Shown here piece by piece: positions 57,001 through 64,000 of a stretch of 64,000 nt of DNA. The stretch's first letter is position 1, and each line of letters opens with the position of its first letter. Position numbers and translations under genes: made by a program. Source of the stretch: Rhodospirillaceae bacterium (GTDB taxonomy: Bacteria > Pseudomonadota > Alphaproteobacteria > UBA6615). The notes beneath the pieces were generated by a model. It was given only the letters and a program-made list of their open reading frames with translations, was not told where the DNA came from and made no database searches. Location: NCBI GenBank assembly GCA_018667335.1, contig JABIVD010000060.1:1-64000 (forward strand). The letters run 5' to 3'.

Positions 57001-57884
57001 TGCAGCACCGGCGCGTCGGTGTGCGTGAACGGGCCACGATCGAGCGGCGCACCCGGCGCGGACAGGGCGAAACCGGTGGCGTTGAGGATCACGTCGGGCG
57101 GGGCGGCGGCGAACGTCTCGGCGATCATCGCGGCGGCGAGCGGGTCCTTCAGGCTCGCGGCGTGGATCGGCAGGGGGTTGACGCCCTTGGTCTGCAACGC
57201 GGCGATCAGCGAATCGATGGGTGCAAGGTTCGCGGCCTGCATCAGCGCCCGGTAGAACAGGACGCCGGCGACGGGGGCGTCATCGGCCCAATGGGCACGC
57301 AGGCCCTCCAATGCGATGTTACCCGCTCCGGGCCAGTACAGTCCGGCGCGGGTCAGGGGTGCGGGTTCGTGCCAGTCGCGGTCGCGGCCAATCAGGGTTT
57401 CGGCGAAGGCGAGGAAGTTTCCGGCGTTGTCGATGCCGCCATGCACCAGATACTGCCACAGGCGATGGGTGTCGCCGCCGTCGAGAGACGTCAGGTTCGT
57501 TAGTTCGGCGTCAGGCTGATCGTCACCCGGCAGGAAGGCGACAGGAATGTCGGCTGCCCGACAGGCCGCAACTATTTCATCGACACCGTAGGGCCAGTAG
57601 CCGCGCCCACCCAGGAGACGGCAGACCACGAGTTTCGTGTGACGCACGACGTCGTCCACATAAAGGTCGACCGACATGTTGTGGGCGAGGCGCAGATAGT
57701 TGGCCAGACGCAGGCTTGGCGCGTTCGGGTCGTTCGCCATCCGCGACCTGTTCGCCATGGCGAGCGCGGTGATTTCTGTGTCGGCGGCGCTCAGCACCAG
57801 GATGTCACCTTGGGTCTGGCCGAGATCGACGGCTTCGGACCCGTCGTCGACGGTTCCCGGGACGGCGGCGAGGAGATGCATCAA
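54087..57884 (-). CDS. cobN: Cobaltochelatase subunit CobN
   Basis: This 1265-residue protein is the large subunit of the ATP-dependent, aerobic-type cobaltochelatase, related to the magnesium chelatase H subunit. Recognisable parts are GGRGYWPYGVDEI and PGAGNIALEGLRAHW near the N-terminus, IHFGKHGNLEWLPGKAVALS in the middle, and WGTSNMRTGGDDIAQAMAMIG and GRMTNPKWIEGVMRHGYKGA towards the end. It normally acts on hydrogenobyrinic acid a,c-diamide with the CobS and CobT chelatase subunits; neither of those is in the window (the cobS and cobT genes here are different proteins). Confidence 0.96.
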   Translation of the reverse strand: MMHLLAAVPGTVDDGSEAVDLGQTQGDILVLSAADTEITALAMANRSRMANDPNAPSLRLANYLRLAHNMSVDLYVDDVVRHTKLVVCRLLGGRGYWPYGVDEIVAACRAADIPVAFLPGDDQPDAELTNLTSLDGGDTHRLWQYLVHGGIDNAGNFLAFAETLIGRDRDWHEPAPLTRAGLYWPGAGNIALEGLRAHWADDAPVAGVLFYRALMQAANLAPIDSLIAALQTKGVNPLPIHAASLKDPLAAAMIAETFAAAPPDVILNATGFALSAPGAPLDRGPFTHTDAPVLQVVLAGSDEDSWRDTANGLSARDIAMNVALPEVDGRVLARAVSFKGAQVRDDFSETDIVTHVPVPDRINFTADLAANWARLRKTSIGRRRVAIVLANYPNRDGRIGNGVGLDTPAAVVCALEAMAAEGYGVHDAPADGDALVTRLQAGPTNAGTTGRVIEETLPLSEYELFFAAMPAAVRDAVIERWGPPEADPMFLPGHTDCGAFAVPAFRCGEIAIGLQPARGYNIDPAASYHDPALVPPHGYFAFYAWARANFAADAIIHFGKHGNLEWLPGKAVALSQNCFPEAALGPLPHIYPFIVNDPGEGTQAKRRAAAVIIDHLTPPLARAETYGPLKDLEALVDEYYEAANIDPRRLAVLGRQIVELVRETGLDRDLGFAADADLTDTDALNRLDGYLCELKELQIRDGLHVFGQAPTGPLRAGLLSALVRLPRGTDTPGDASLSRALVEDLGLGFDPLECDFAAPWDGPQPSVLNSDQPWRTVGDTVERLELLATALIDGTTRPEAAWTATAAVLERLAETIAPAIDISGDAELAGLLTGLDGRFVAPGPSGAPTRGRPDVLPTGRNFYSVDTRTVPTPAAWELGWKSAQLLVETHAQTHGDWPRTVALSAWGTSNMRTGGDDIAQAMAMIGAQPTWDSASRRVTGFEIMPVSVLDRPRVDVTLRVSGFFRDAFPGLIDLFDSAVTAIAAITDESPRDNPLAARTAEEIARLTAAGMPAEEATRRAGYRIFGSKPGAYGAGLQALIDERGWDTADDLAAAYIAWGGWAYGAGTGSGRGEAYGIAAHDVFAERLGRVEAVIHNQDNREHDLLDSDDYYQFEGGLAAAVTAESGAAPTVYHNDHSRPFAPAIRTLEAEISRVVRGRMTNPKWIEGVMRHGYKGAFEMAATVDYLFAFAATTNAVRDDQFDAVYKAFLDDERVRAFIAEHNPAALNEMAERFLEATERGLWQARSNSAYARLHELAGRQLKDSA

Positions 57885-58906
57885 CTGCCCTGAATCACCG
57901 CTTCTATTCCGGCCCGGTCCATTCCGCTCCGCCCGATCACGACGAACTCGGTGCGTGGACGCTCGTCCGCCGCCCAGTCGCGATCGAAGTAGCGCTGGAA
58001 GCGGGCGCCCACACCCTGCACCACGAGACGCCGGGGTTTGCCGGGCACATGGGCGAACCCCTTGATCCGGAAGATGTCATGGGTACTCACGGCCTCGATC
58101 AGGCGTCGCTCGAGGGCGTCGGGGTCATCCACCGGGCCGAGCGCGACGATGAAGCTGTCGAAGTCATCATGGTCATGCTCCTCCTCGCCGTCATGCACGC
58201 TGGGCCGTGTGTCGAGATCATCTGCGGCCTCGGCGCCGAGCCCGAGCAGCACCGCCGGGTCCAGGCGGCCATGGGATGCCGACACGGCGCGGACGCCGGG
58301 ACGTCGATGCGGTGCCAGGGCGGCCTCGACCGATGCGTCGCCCTCGGCCACGAGGTCTGCCTTGTTGATGACGATCAGATCGGCGCAGCTCACCTGGTCG
58401 ACGAAGAGTTCTTCGAGCGGATTGTCATGGTCGAGCGACGGGTCTTCGGCCTGTGCCGCGGCGATCGCGTCGGGATCGTCGGCGAACCGGCCGGCCGCGA
58501 CGGCGGCGGCATCGATCACGGTGACAACCCCGTCGACGGTCGTGCGGGCGCGGACCTCGGGCCAGGCAAACGCCTTGAGCAGAGGTTTGGGCAGCGCCAG
58601 GCCGGATGTCTCGATGACGATGTGATCGGGCGGGTCGGCACGATCGAGGAGCGCGGTGATGGTCGGCAGAAAATCGTCGGCGACCGTGCAGCAGATGCAG
58701 CCGTTGGCCAGTTCGACGATGTCGTCTTCCTCGCAACCCGGGATGGCGCAACCCTCGACGATGCCCCGGTCGATGCCGAGGTCGCCGAACTCATTGATAA
58801 TCAGGGCGATGCGGCGGCCGTCGGCATTCTCCAGCAGGTGCCGGATCAGGCTTGTCTTGCCGGCGCCGAGAAAGCCGGTGACGACGGTGGCGGGGATGCG
58901 TTTCAT
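57881..58906 (-). CDS. cobW: CobW-family GTPase/metal chaperone
   Basis: This 341-residue G3E GTPase has Walker A GFLGAGKT (11-18), the metal-binding CxCC motif CICC at 70-73, ETSGLALPKPL, the guanine motif NKAD, an acidic/His patch EEEHDHDDFD, and a C-terminal CobW domain. It probably delivers Co(II) to CobN. The start is ATG 58906 (MKRIPATVV); its stop overlaps the cobN start by 4 nt. Confidence 0.95.
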   Translation of the reverse strand: MKRIPATVVTGFLGAGKTSLIRHLLENADGRRIALIINEFGDLGIDRGIVEGCAIPGCEEDDIVELANGCICCTVADDFLPTITALLDRADPPDHIVIETSGLALPKPLLKAFAWPEVRARTTVDGVVTVIDAAAVAAGRFADDPDAIAAAQAEDPSLDHDNPLEELFVDQVSCADLIVINKADLVAEGDASVEAALAPHRRPGVRAVSASHGRLDPAVLLGLGAEAADDLDTRPSVHDGEEEHDHDDFDSFIVALGPVDDPDALERRLIEAVSTHDIFRIKGFAHVPGKPRRLVVQGVGARFQRYFDRDWAADERPRTEFVVIGRSGMDRAGIEAVIQGS

Positions 58907-58925
58907 GATGTCTCGTTTTCCGGGG

Positions 58926-59516
58926 TTATGACTTGAGCGTGATGGGAAGGCCGGCGGCGATGAAGTCGACCCGGTCGGCCTGTGCTGCGACCTGTTGATT
59001 GAGGCGCCCGGCCGCGTCGCGAAAGGCGCGTGCCAACGCGTTGTCCGGGACGATCCCGAGACCGACCTCGTTGGACACGCAGACCACCGGGCCCTTCGCG
59101 TGGGTGAACGCGTCGAGGAGGGTCGCCGTCTCGGCGTTGAGATCGAGCTCGGCATGCATCGCGTTCGACAACCACAAGGTCAGGCAGTCGACCAGCGCGG
59201 GCTGTCCGTCCGACGTCGCCGCGACAATCGTGTCGGCGAGCGCGAGCAGGGTTTCTTCCGTGTGCCAGTGATCGCCGCGCCGTGCGCGATGCTGGGCGAT
59301 CCGGGTCACCATCTCGCCGTCGCCGGCCTCGGCGGTTGCGATGTATGTCGGCCGCATGATGCTGGCGCTCGCATCGATGTGCCCGGCGATCAGGGTCTCG
59401 GCATGATGGCTCTTGCCCGATCGCGCGCCGCCGAGGACGAGCGTCAGGCCCGGCAGCAGGTTGCTGTCGGTGGGGTGCGGATTGTCATCGTTCACGGCGG
59501 TCGTGTCTTCGGTCAC
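58926..59516 (-). CDS. cobU: Adenosylcobinamide kinase/adenosylcobinamide-phosphate guanylyltransferase
   Basis: This 196-residue CobU/CobP has the P-loop GGARSGKS (29-36), the guanylylated His region QHRARRGDHW, and the family signature VSNEVGLGIVPDNALAR. It activates adenosylcobinamide for nucleotide loop assembly. It starts at GTG 59516 after a strong GGAGGAGG ribosome-binding site and is the first gene after the cobalamin riboswitch. Confidence 0.94.
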   Translation of the reverse strand: MTEDTTAVNDDNPHPTDSNLLPGLTLVLGGARSGKSHHAETLIAGHIDASASIMRPTYIATAEAGDGEMVTRIAQHRARRGDHWHTEETLLALADTIVAATSDGQPALVDCLTLWLSNAMHAELDLNAETATLLDAFTHAKGPVVCVSNEVGLGIVPDNALARAFRDAAGRLNQQVAAQADRVDFIAAGLPITLKS

Positions 59517-59557
59517 GGCGCGGTTCCTCCTCCCGAGGGTTGCGCGGATGTTGCGCG

Positions 59558-59728
59558 CCGAAGAGGTCTCCTGGCTCCGGATCGACGGCCCTGTCGCATC
59601 CTTCCCGGCGAGACTGTTCGCCAGTGGGTGTCGCGCGGGGCCTGACCGTTACAGTTGCGGGGGCAGCGTCGGCGTTGGAACCGCTTGGTTCCGCACCGGA
59701 CTTCCCTGTTTCAGCGCTGCACCAAGGC
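59558..59728 (-). ncRNA. Cobalamin riboswitch
   Basis: All core elements are present on the minus strand: AACAGGGAAGTCCGGTG (ending near 59695), GCCCCCGCAACTGTAAC (59648-59664), GGGAAGGATGCGACAGGG (59589-59606) and GAGCCAGGAGACC (59565-59577). The 5' end runs into the last codons of cobC. A GCGCG/CGCGC hairpin and the cobU ribosome-binding site follow within 40 nt; no T-tract is present, so translational control is more likely. It should reduce cobU-cobW-cobN-cobO-cobQ expression when adenosylcobalamin is abundant. Confidence 0.96.
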
Positions 59729-60388
59729 TAGCATGGCGGTGTGATCGGGAACCAGCGTCGAGTCCTGGGTCGGGATCTGATTGATGTGGAAAATTGCCCA
59801 TGCGCCGTCCGGGTGGCTCTCGCTCGGCCCGAAATGGTCGATCCGCGTGAGCGAGCAATTGTCCACCTGGCAGGTCAGGGCCGCCTCGGGGTCGAGCTTG
59901 AGTGCATGCCCGATCGCGGCCCGGATGGTGCCGCCATGGGTCACGGCCACGATATCGCGGCCTGAATGTTCGGCGTTCAGGCGCTCGATCACGCCGGCGA
60001 CGCGCGCCATCAGGTCGGCGAAGCTCTCGCCGCCGGGCGCCTTCGTGTTGGCCGGTGCCAGCCAGAACAAGTGCTTGGGGTCCAGTTCGGCATACACGTC
60101 CTCGCGCTTGCGCCCCTGCCAGTCGCCGAAATCCTGTTCCGCCAGGTTTTCTTCGATATGGGGGTCGGGCAGGTGCAGCCCGGCCGCCTTGATGGCGTCG
60201 GCGGTCTGATGGGTGCGCTGCAGGTGGGATGTGACGAGAAGCGCATCTTCGGGCAGAAGGCGTGCCAGCCCGGCATAGGTCGGCGGGTCATTTGTGTCGG
60301 CGAGGGGATCGGTGTTGCCGTAAATTCGGCCTCCGGTCGAGCGGACCGGGGCGTGGCGCACCCACCACCAGCGTGTGCGTGTGGTCAT
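59711..60388 (-). CDS. cobC: Histidine phosphatase family protein, probable alpha-ribazole phosphatase
   Basis: This 225-residue phosphoglycerate-mutase-like phosphatase has the phospho-His in WVRHAPVR (RHA instead of the usual RHG), EQDFGDWQGRKRED, and the second His in AVTHGGTIRAAI. Its place directly after cobS argues for the CobC role, removing phosphate from alpha-ribazole phosphate or adenosylcobalamin phosphate. ATG 60388 shares one base with the cobS stop (TGATG). The last codons overlap the riboswitch. Confidence 0.87.
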   Translation of the reverse strand: MTTRTRWWWVRHAPVRSTGGRIYGNTDPLADTNDPPTYAGLARLLPEDALLVTSHLQRTHQTADAIKAAGLHLPDPHIEENLAEQDFGDWQGRKREDVYAELDPKHLFWLAPANTKAPGGESFADLMARVAGVIERLNAEHSGRDIVAVTHGGTIRAAIGHALKLDPEAALTCQVDNCSLTRIDHFGPSESHPDGAWAIFHINQIPTQDSTLVPDHTAMLALVQR

Positions 60389-61218
60389 CAAATACTCCCT
60401 GAAACAATGGCGCTTGCGGCCACGAGGGCCGCGGTTTCGGCGATCATCACGACGGCGCCCAGCACATCGCCGGTGTAACCGCCGATCTGACGCAATGCGA
60501 TCATGCCGACCGCGAAGGCGGCGAGCCCGCCCGCGAGAAGAACCGTCACCACACCGAAGCCCGCCGGGGTCACGAGAACCAGAAGCACGAGCAGGACCGC
60601 GAGGCCGAGCCCCTTCCAGCTGTCGCCTTCCGTGGGTTCGCCGGCATTCGCGCCGAGCCCGTCGTCGCGAGCGGGTGTGAGCCAGCGCATGGTCGGCGCG
60701 ATAAGCGCCCGGCTCCAAACGGTCGCAGCGATCAGCGCGCCCGCGGCGGCGCCCACATCATGGGCCGCGATGGTCGCGAGTGCGGCGATCTTGGTGACAA
60801 CGACAATGGCGAGGGTCACCGTGCCGTAGGCGCCCAGCCGGCTGTCGCGCATGATTTCGAGTTTGTGATCCCGGTCGCTGCCGCCGCCGAAGCCGTCGGC
60901 GATGTCGGACAGGCCGTCTTCGTGCAGGGCTCCCGTGAGCCAGATCATGACGCCAATGGCCAGTGTGGCGGCCACGGGCGCGGGGACGCCGCCCCAGACC
61001 AACGCCCCCAGCGCGAGCGCGCCGGCCCCGCCGATGGCGAAGCCGACGAGGGGGAACAGCCACATGGCGGACGCCAGGTCCGGCGGCGTTTCGTCGAGCA
61101 CTGCAAGTGGGTCATCGTCGTCCGCTGCGTGTGCGACAGGCAGCCGTGTCAGGAACGCAACCGCGAGGCGGAGCTGGGCGGAGAACTCCGCGCGACCATT
61201 CTCGTCATTTGCATCCAT
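60388..61218 (-). CDS. cobS: Adenosylcobinamide-GDP ribazoletransferase (cobalamin synthase)
   Basis: This 276-residue membrane enzyme (CobS/CobV) has the acidic motif TGALHEDGLSDIADGFGGG, then RLGAYGTVTLAIV, and about six hydrophobic helices. It joins adenosylcobinamide-GDP with alpha-ribazole. ATG 61218 is preferred over TTG 61236. It is divergent from cobT with only 57 nt between. Confidence 0.94.
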   Translation of the reverse strand: MDANDENGRAEFSAQLRLAVAFLTRLPVAHAADDDDPLAVLDETPPDLASAMWLFPLVGFAIGGAGALALGALVWGGVPAPVAATLAIGVMIWLTGALHEDGLSDIADGFGGGSDRDHKLEIMRDSRLGAYGTVTLAIVVVTKIAALATIAAHDVGAAAGALIAATVWSRALIAPTMRWLTPARDDGLGANAGEPTEGDSWKGLGLAVLLVLLVLVTPAGFGVVTVLLAGGLAAFAVGMIALRQIGGYTGDVLGAVVMIAETAALVAASAIVSGSI

Positions 61219-61275
61219 GCCCGACTTATAGGACAACCGCTTTCCTTTTCGAAACGGAACTTGCGGTCACACGAG

Positions 61276-62343
61276 ATGAGCGAAACAGGCAACGGTGCGA
61301 ATGGCGCCGGCAATGGAGCCGGCGCGGCCGGTGGTCCGGATTTCAATGAAATCCGCAAACTGATTGGCGAAATGCCCGCGCCGGATGTGGCGGCCGTGGA
61401 GGCGACGCGCGCGCGCGAGGCCGAATTGACCAAGCCGCCCGGGGCGCTCGGACGTCTCGAGGAGATCACCGAGTGGGTGGCCGCCTGGCAGGGACGGCAC
61501 CCGCCGAACGTGACCCATGCCCGGGTTGCGGTGTTCGCCGGCAACCACGGCGTGGCCGCACGGGGTGTGTCGGCCTTTCCGGCCGAGGTCACCGCCCAGA
61601 TGGTGCAGAACTTCGTCGCCGGCGGGGCGGCGGTCAATCAACTCACCGAGATCGCGGATGCGGATCTGCGGGTCTATGAGATGGCGCTCGAAACCCCGAC
61701 GGCAGACTTCACCCGGGGCCCGGCCCTCTCAGAGGAAGACTGCGCCAAGGCGGTCGCCTACGGCATGATGTCGGTGGAGGCCGGGGTCGAGCTGATCGCG
61801 CTCGGCGAGATGGGGATCGCCAACACCACATCCGCCGCTGCGATCTGCCATGCGCTGTATGGCGGCGCGGCGCAGGACTGGGTCGGCCCGGGCACGGGTG
61901 TTGCGGGGGATGCGCTCGCGGCCAAGGTCGCGGCGGTGGAGGCCGCCGTAGCGGTCAACCGGAGCTTGCTCGACGATCCGCTGCAGCTGCTGCGTGCACT
62001 TGGCGGCCATGAGGTCGCAGCCATCGTCGGCGCCATCATCGCGGCGCGCCTCGCCGGGGTCCCGGTGCTGCTCGACGGCTACACCTGCACGGCGGCGGCA
62101 GCGGTGCTGCATGCCATCGACCCGCACGCGCTGGACCACTGCATGATCGGGCATCTGTCGGCCGAACCGGCCCACCGCGCGCTCTGTGAAAAACTCGACA
62201 AGGTGCCCCTGCTGGCACTGGCGATGCGCCTGGGCGAGGGGTCAGGCGCTGCGCTGGCGATCCAGATCGTGCGCGCGGCGCTCGCCTGTCACACCGGCAT
62301 GGCGACGTTCGCGGATGCCGAAGTCAGCGGGAAAGCGAACTAG
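61276..62343 (+). CDS. cobT: Nicotinate-nucleotide-dimethylbenzimidazole phosphoribosyltransferase
   Basis: This 355-residue enzyme (CobT/CobU) makes alpha-ribazole phosphate. Motifs are KPPGALGRLEEI, FAGNHGVAARGVSAFP, GEMGIANTTSAAAI, GPGTGV and the catalytic-base region MRLGEGSGAALAI. The N-terminus has a Gly/Asn-rich stretch (GNGANGAGNGAGAAGG). ATG 61276 (MSETGNG) is chosen; the open frame upstream is antisense to cobS. Confidence 0.95.
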   Translation: MSETGNGANGAGNGAGAAGGPDFNEIRKLIGEMPAPDVAAVEATRAREAELTKPPGALGRLEEITEWVAAWQGRHPPNVTHARVAVFAGNHGVAARGVSAFPAEVTAQMVQNFVAGGAAVNQLTEIADADLRVYEMALETPTADFTRGPALSEEDCAKAVAYGMMSVEAGVELIALGEMGIANTTSAAAICHALYGGAAQDWVGPGTGVAGDALAAKVAAVEAAVAVNRSLLDDPLQLLRALGGHEVAAIVGAIIAARLAGVPVLLDGYTCTAAAAVLHAIDPHALDHCMIGHLSAEPAHRALCEKLDKVPLLALAMRLGEGSGAALAIQIVRAALACHTGMATFADAEVSGKAN

Positions 62344-62352
62344 CGGCTTTCG

Positions 62353-62883
62353 CTAGTCACCCTCACAGCTGTGGGTCGGCAGGCCCGGCCCACCTGTGAC
62401 GGCGCTGCGTCGCTCGTACAGGATCACGTCGTGCCAGGCACCGTTGACATGGCCGAGCCGTTCACGTCGCCCGATCGCGCGGAACCCGCTGTCCGATAAC
62501 AAGCGCTGCGAGGCCTCGTTCGCGTCCAGCACCTGGGCCTGCAGCGTCCAGTAGCCTTCGGCCTCGGATACCGCGATCAGTTGCGCGACAAGCGAGGTGG
62601 CGATGCCGCCGCGACGGGCGCTCTCCGTAACATAGACGCTGACCTCAGCGACCCCGGCCGCGCCTCAGGTGTCGGGGACATGCGACAGGGCGGCCCAGCC
62701 ACACACATCGCCCGCGGCGTCGCGCGTGACGAGCCGGCCGAAGGCCAGATGATCGCGGTTCCATTCGGGCCATTTCGGCGGCGTCAGCGTGAATGCTGCG
62801 AGGCCGCCGGCCAGCCCCTCGCCATAGATGGCGCGGACCATGGGCCAGTCGTCGCGCTGCATGGTTTCGATCATGGCTTTCAT
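62353..62883 (-). pseudogene. GNAT N-acetyltransferase gene interrupted by one in-frame TGA
   Basis: Read through, this is a full-length 176-residue GNAT protein of the phosphinothricin-acetyltransferase-like group (COG1247 type): W..HLAFGRLVTRD, GWAALSHVPDT, [TGA], AAGVAEVSVYV, the acetyl-CoA motif ESARRGGIATSLV, and GFRAIGRRERLGHVNGAWHDV. The TGA (62665-62667, codon 73) is in the same frame as both halves, so there is no frameshift. In relatives, as I recall the family (SDRCVY.GVAEVSVY), the TGA position is Cys. It may be a nonsense mutation, a sequencing error, or a recoded selenocysteine codon. ATG 62874 is an alternative start. Confidence 0.8.
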
Positions 62884-62997
62884 CTTCGCAGGCTCATCTT
62901 GGAAGTGCTCATCTTGGCAATGGGCAGAGATCACATCTGCTCGTAAGGTGGTTGCCGAAAACCAACACTCGGAATCTAACACAGGGGAGGATCGAAC

Positions 62998-63579
62998 ATG
63001 GCAACACCCATCCGGCGCGTGGTGATGGGCCACGACGATAACGGCAGGGCGGTCGTCATCGAGGATGGCCCGGCGCCGTTCGTACACATCAATCCGAAGA
63101 ACGATGACGATTGGTCGACCGATCTGTGGCGCACCAGCGAGACACCGGCGAAGATCGTCCAGGTGCACGAGGAATCGACGCTGGGCCCGCGGCGGCAGAT
63201 GCCGCGCCCCAACGGATCGGTGTTCCGCATCAACCATTTCGCACCGGAGACCGAGGACGTACGCAATCGCACCGTCGAGGAGGCCCGGGCGGCCTTCGCG
63301 GCGCTGGGCAACGAGCGGGCCTCGACCTATGGCCGCGGCGGCAGCCATCCGGCGAGCCACCGCACCGAGACCATCGACTACGCGCTGATCCTGTCGGGCG
63401 AGATCACCATGATCATCGACGATGGTGAGGTGGAGTTGAAGGCGGGGGACGTGGTCATCCAGTGCGGCACCAATCATGCCTGGGTCAACCGCAGCGACGC
63501 GGCCTGCGACGTGATGTTCGTGCTGATCGACGGGGCGTTCGACCCGGACCTGGTCGCGAAGTTCCCGCAGGGCGACTAG
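62998..63579 (+). CDS. Cupin-domain protein
   Basis: This 193-residue protein has one cupin barrel in its C-terminal half: motif 1 around SHRTETIDYALILSGE and motif 2 around GDVVIQCGTNHAWVN, with His and Glu positioned to bind a metal. The N-terminal part (about 90 residues) is polar and shows no second clear cupin. A GGGGAGG ribosome-binding site precedes the ATG. The function could be an oxygenase, isomerase or sensor; nothing in the context narrows this. Confidence 0.8.
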   Translation: MATPIRRVVMGHDDNGRAVVIEDGPAPFVHINPKNDDDWSTDLWRTSETPAKIVQVHEESTLGPRRQMPRPNGSVFRINHFAPETEDVRNRTVEEARAAFAALGNERASTYGRGGSHPASHRTETIDYALILSGEITMIIDDGEVELKAGDVVIQCGTNHAWVNRSDAACDVMFVLIDGAFDPDLVAKFPQGD

Positions 63580-63597
63580 GCGAGCCACACAATTCCG

Positions 63598-64000
63598 ATG
63601 GTTCATACGGACAATCACCCACGCGGTCAGTTGCCTGACGACGAACGACTGGCTGATGTGCGCCCCAACCGGTCGGCGGCGCAGGTTCGCCTGCGCACGC
63701 TGGTGCTGATTCGCTGGATCGCCATCGCCGGCCAGCTCAGTGCCTTGCTGATCGTGCAGTTCGGCCTGAACTGGCCGTTGCCCATCGACGCGGCACTGGC
63801 GGCGATCGCGGCGTCGGTGTTTCTGAACCTGGCGATGACATTCCGCCGGCCGGTGCGCGGCCGCTTGAGCGAATGGGAGGCGGCGGCGTATCTGGCCTTC
63901 GATATCCTGCAGTTGGCCGTGCTTCTGTACCTCACCGGCGGGATCGGCAATCCGTTCTCATTGCTGTTCCTCGGCCCCGTGACGGTGTCGGCGACGGTTC
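63598..64000 (+). CDS. regB: RegB/PrrB-type redox sensor histidine kinase, N-terminal part (partial)
   Basis: The frame is open from ATG 63598 to the window end (134 codons). It shows a polar N-terminus, RLRTLVLIRWIAIAGQLSAL as the first membrane helix, three more hydrophobic helices, and LTGGIGNPFSLLFLGPVTVS, which contains the GGxxNPF quinone-binding motif of RegB. RegB/RegA (PrrBA, ActSR) controls respiration, photosynthesis and fixation genes in response to quinone redox state. The kinase domain lies beyond the window. It is 18 nt after the cupin gene. Confidence 0.88.
   Translation, partial: MVHTDNHPRGQLPDDERLADVRPNRSAAQVRLRTLVLIRWIAIAGQLSALLIVQFGLNWPLPIDAALAAIAASVFLNLAMTFRRPVRGRLSEWEAAAYLAFDILQLAVLLYLTGGIGNPFSLLFLGPVTVSATV

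Noticed and set aside
55773-57503. Long open frame on the plus strand opposite cobN
   Set aside because: Antisense shadow; low-complexity Arg/Gly/Val-rich translation with no motif, while cobN on the other strand is complete.
60388-62343. CobS and CobT as cobaltochelatase subunits partnering CobN
   Set aside because: The names coincide, but these proteins are cobalamin synthase and the DMB phosphoribosyltransferase; the AAA+ and VWA chelatase subunits are not present.
62353-62883. Frameshift in the GNAT gene
   Set aside because: Codon-by-codon reading shows both halves in the same frame; only a TGA separates them.

Overview
The window reads as a chromosomal segment of a GC-rich alphaproteobacterium, probably Rhodospirillales-like (inference from gene content and synteny only). 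Supporting signs are an Irr-type Fur regulator next to fabA, a RegB-type redox kinase, the order coaBC-ubiB-ubiE / mutM-echA-rpsT-dnaA-dnaN-recF-gyrB, and a mixed cob/cbi gene set. Almost all the DNA is coding, operons are tight with many 4-nt ATGA overlaps, and I saw no tRNA, rRNA, insertion sequence, prophage or CRISPR array.

Layout: 1-6.3 kb holds the 3' end of pnp, a three-subunit molybdenum hydroxylase operon, and a Nudix-PiT phosphate transporter pair. 6.3-9 kb is the fabA-fabB-fabI operon. 9.1-12.5 kb is an iron/peroxide block: irr, then a palindromic Irr-box-like operator and promoter, then rubrerythrin, a two-cluster Fe-S protein and a DUF3501 protein. 12.5-18.1 kb carries an SH3 protein, a 2-hydroxyacid dehydrogenase and the coaBC-dut-rrf2-cysK-moeB operon. 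18.2-30.5 kb is the conserved ubiB/ubiE, mutM, echA, rpsT, dnaA, dnaN, recF, gyrB region, with an unusual AT-rich 626-nt gap in front of dnaA. 30.5-37.4 kb holds a class A PBP, an MFS pump, a YnjD-like ATPase, a tandem pair of DMT permeases behind a cobalamin-riboswitch-like leader, and a DapA-family enzyme.

37.9-62.3 kb is a nearly complete cobalamin locus: cobA, cobI, cbiG-cobJ fusion, cobM, cbiD, cobK, cobL, cobH, cobB, cobN, cobW, cobO, cobQ, cbiB, cobU, cobS, cobC, cobT and a long Fe-S/His-rich cbiX. It mixes 'anaerobic' signature enzymes (CbiD, CbiG, CbiX) with 'aerobic' ones (CobN, CobW). A textbook cobalamin riboswitch sits between cobC and cobU and should control cobU-cobW-cobN-cobO-cobQ. 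Genes with no known B12 role inside the locus are a YbgE-like membrane protein and three predicted exported proteins (ankyrin, lipoprotein, alpha/beta hydrolase).

The right end has a GNAT acetyltransferase gene cut by one in-frame TGA exactly where relatives carry Cys, a cupin, and the 5' end of regB. Points most worth checking are the riboswitch-linked DMT pair, the TGA-interrupted GNAT gene, and the Irr-box/rubrerythrin/DUF3501 unit.
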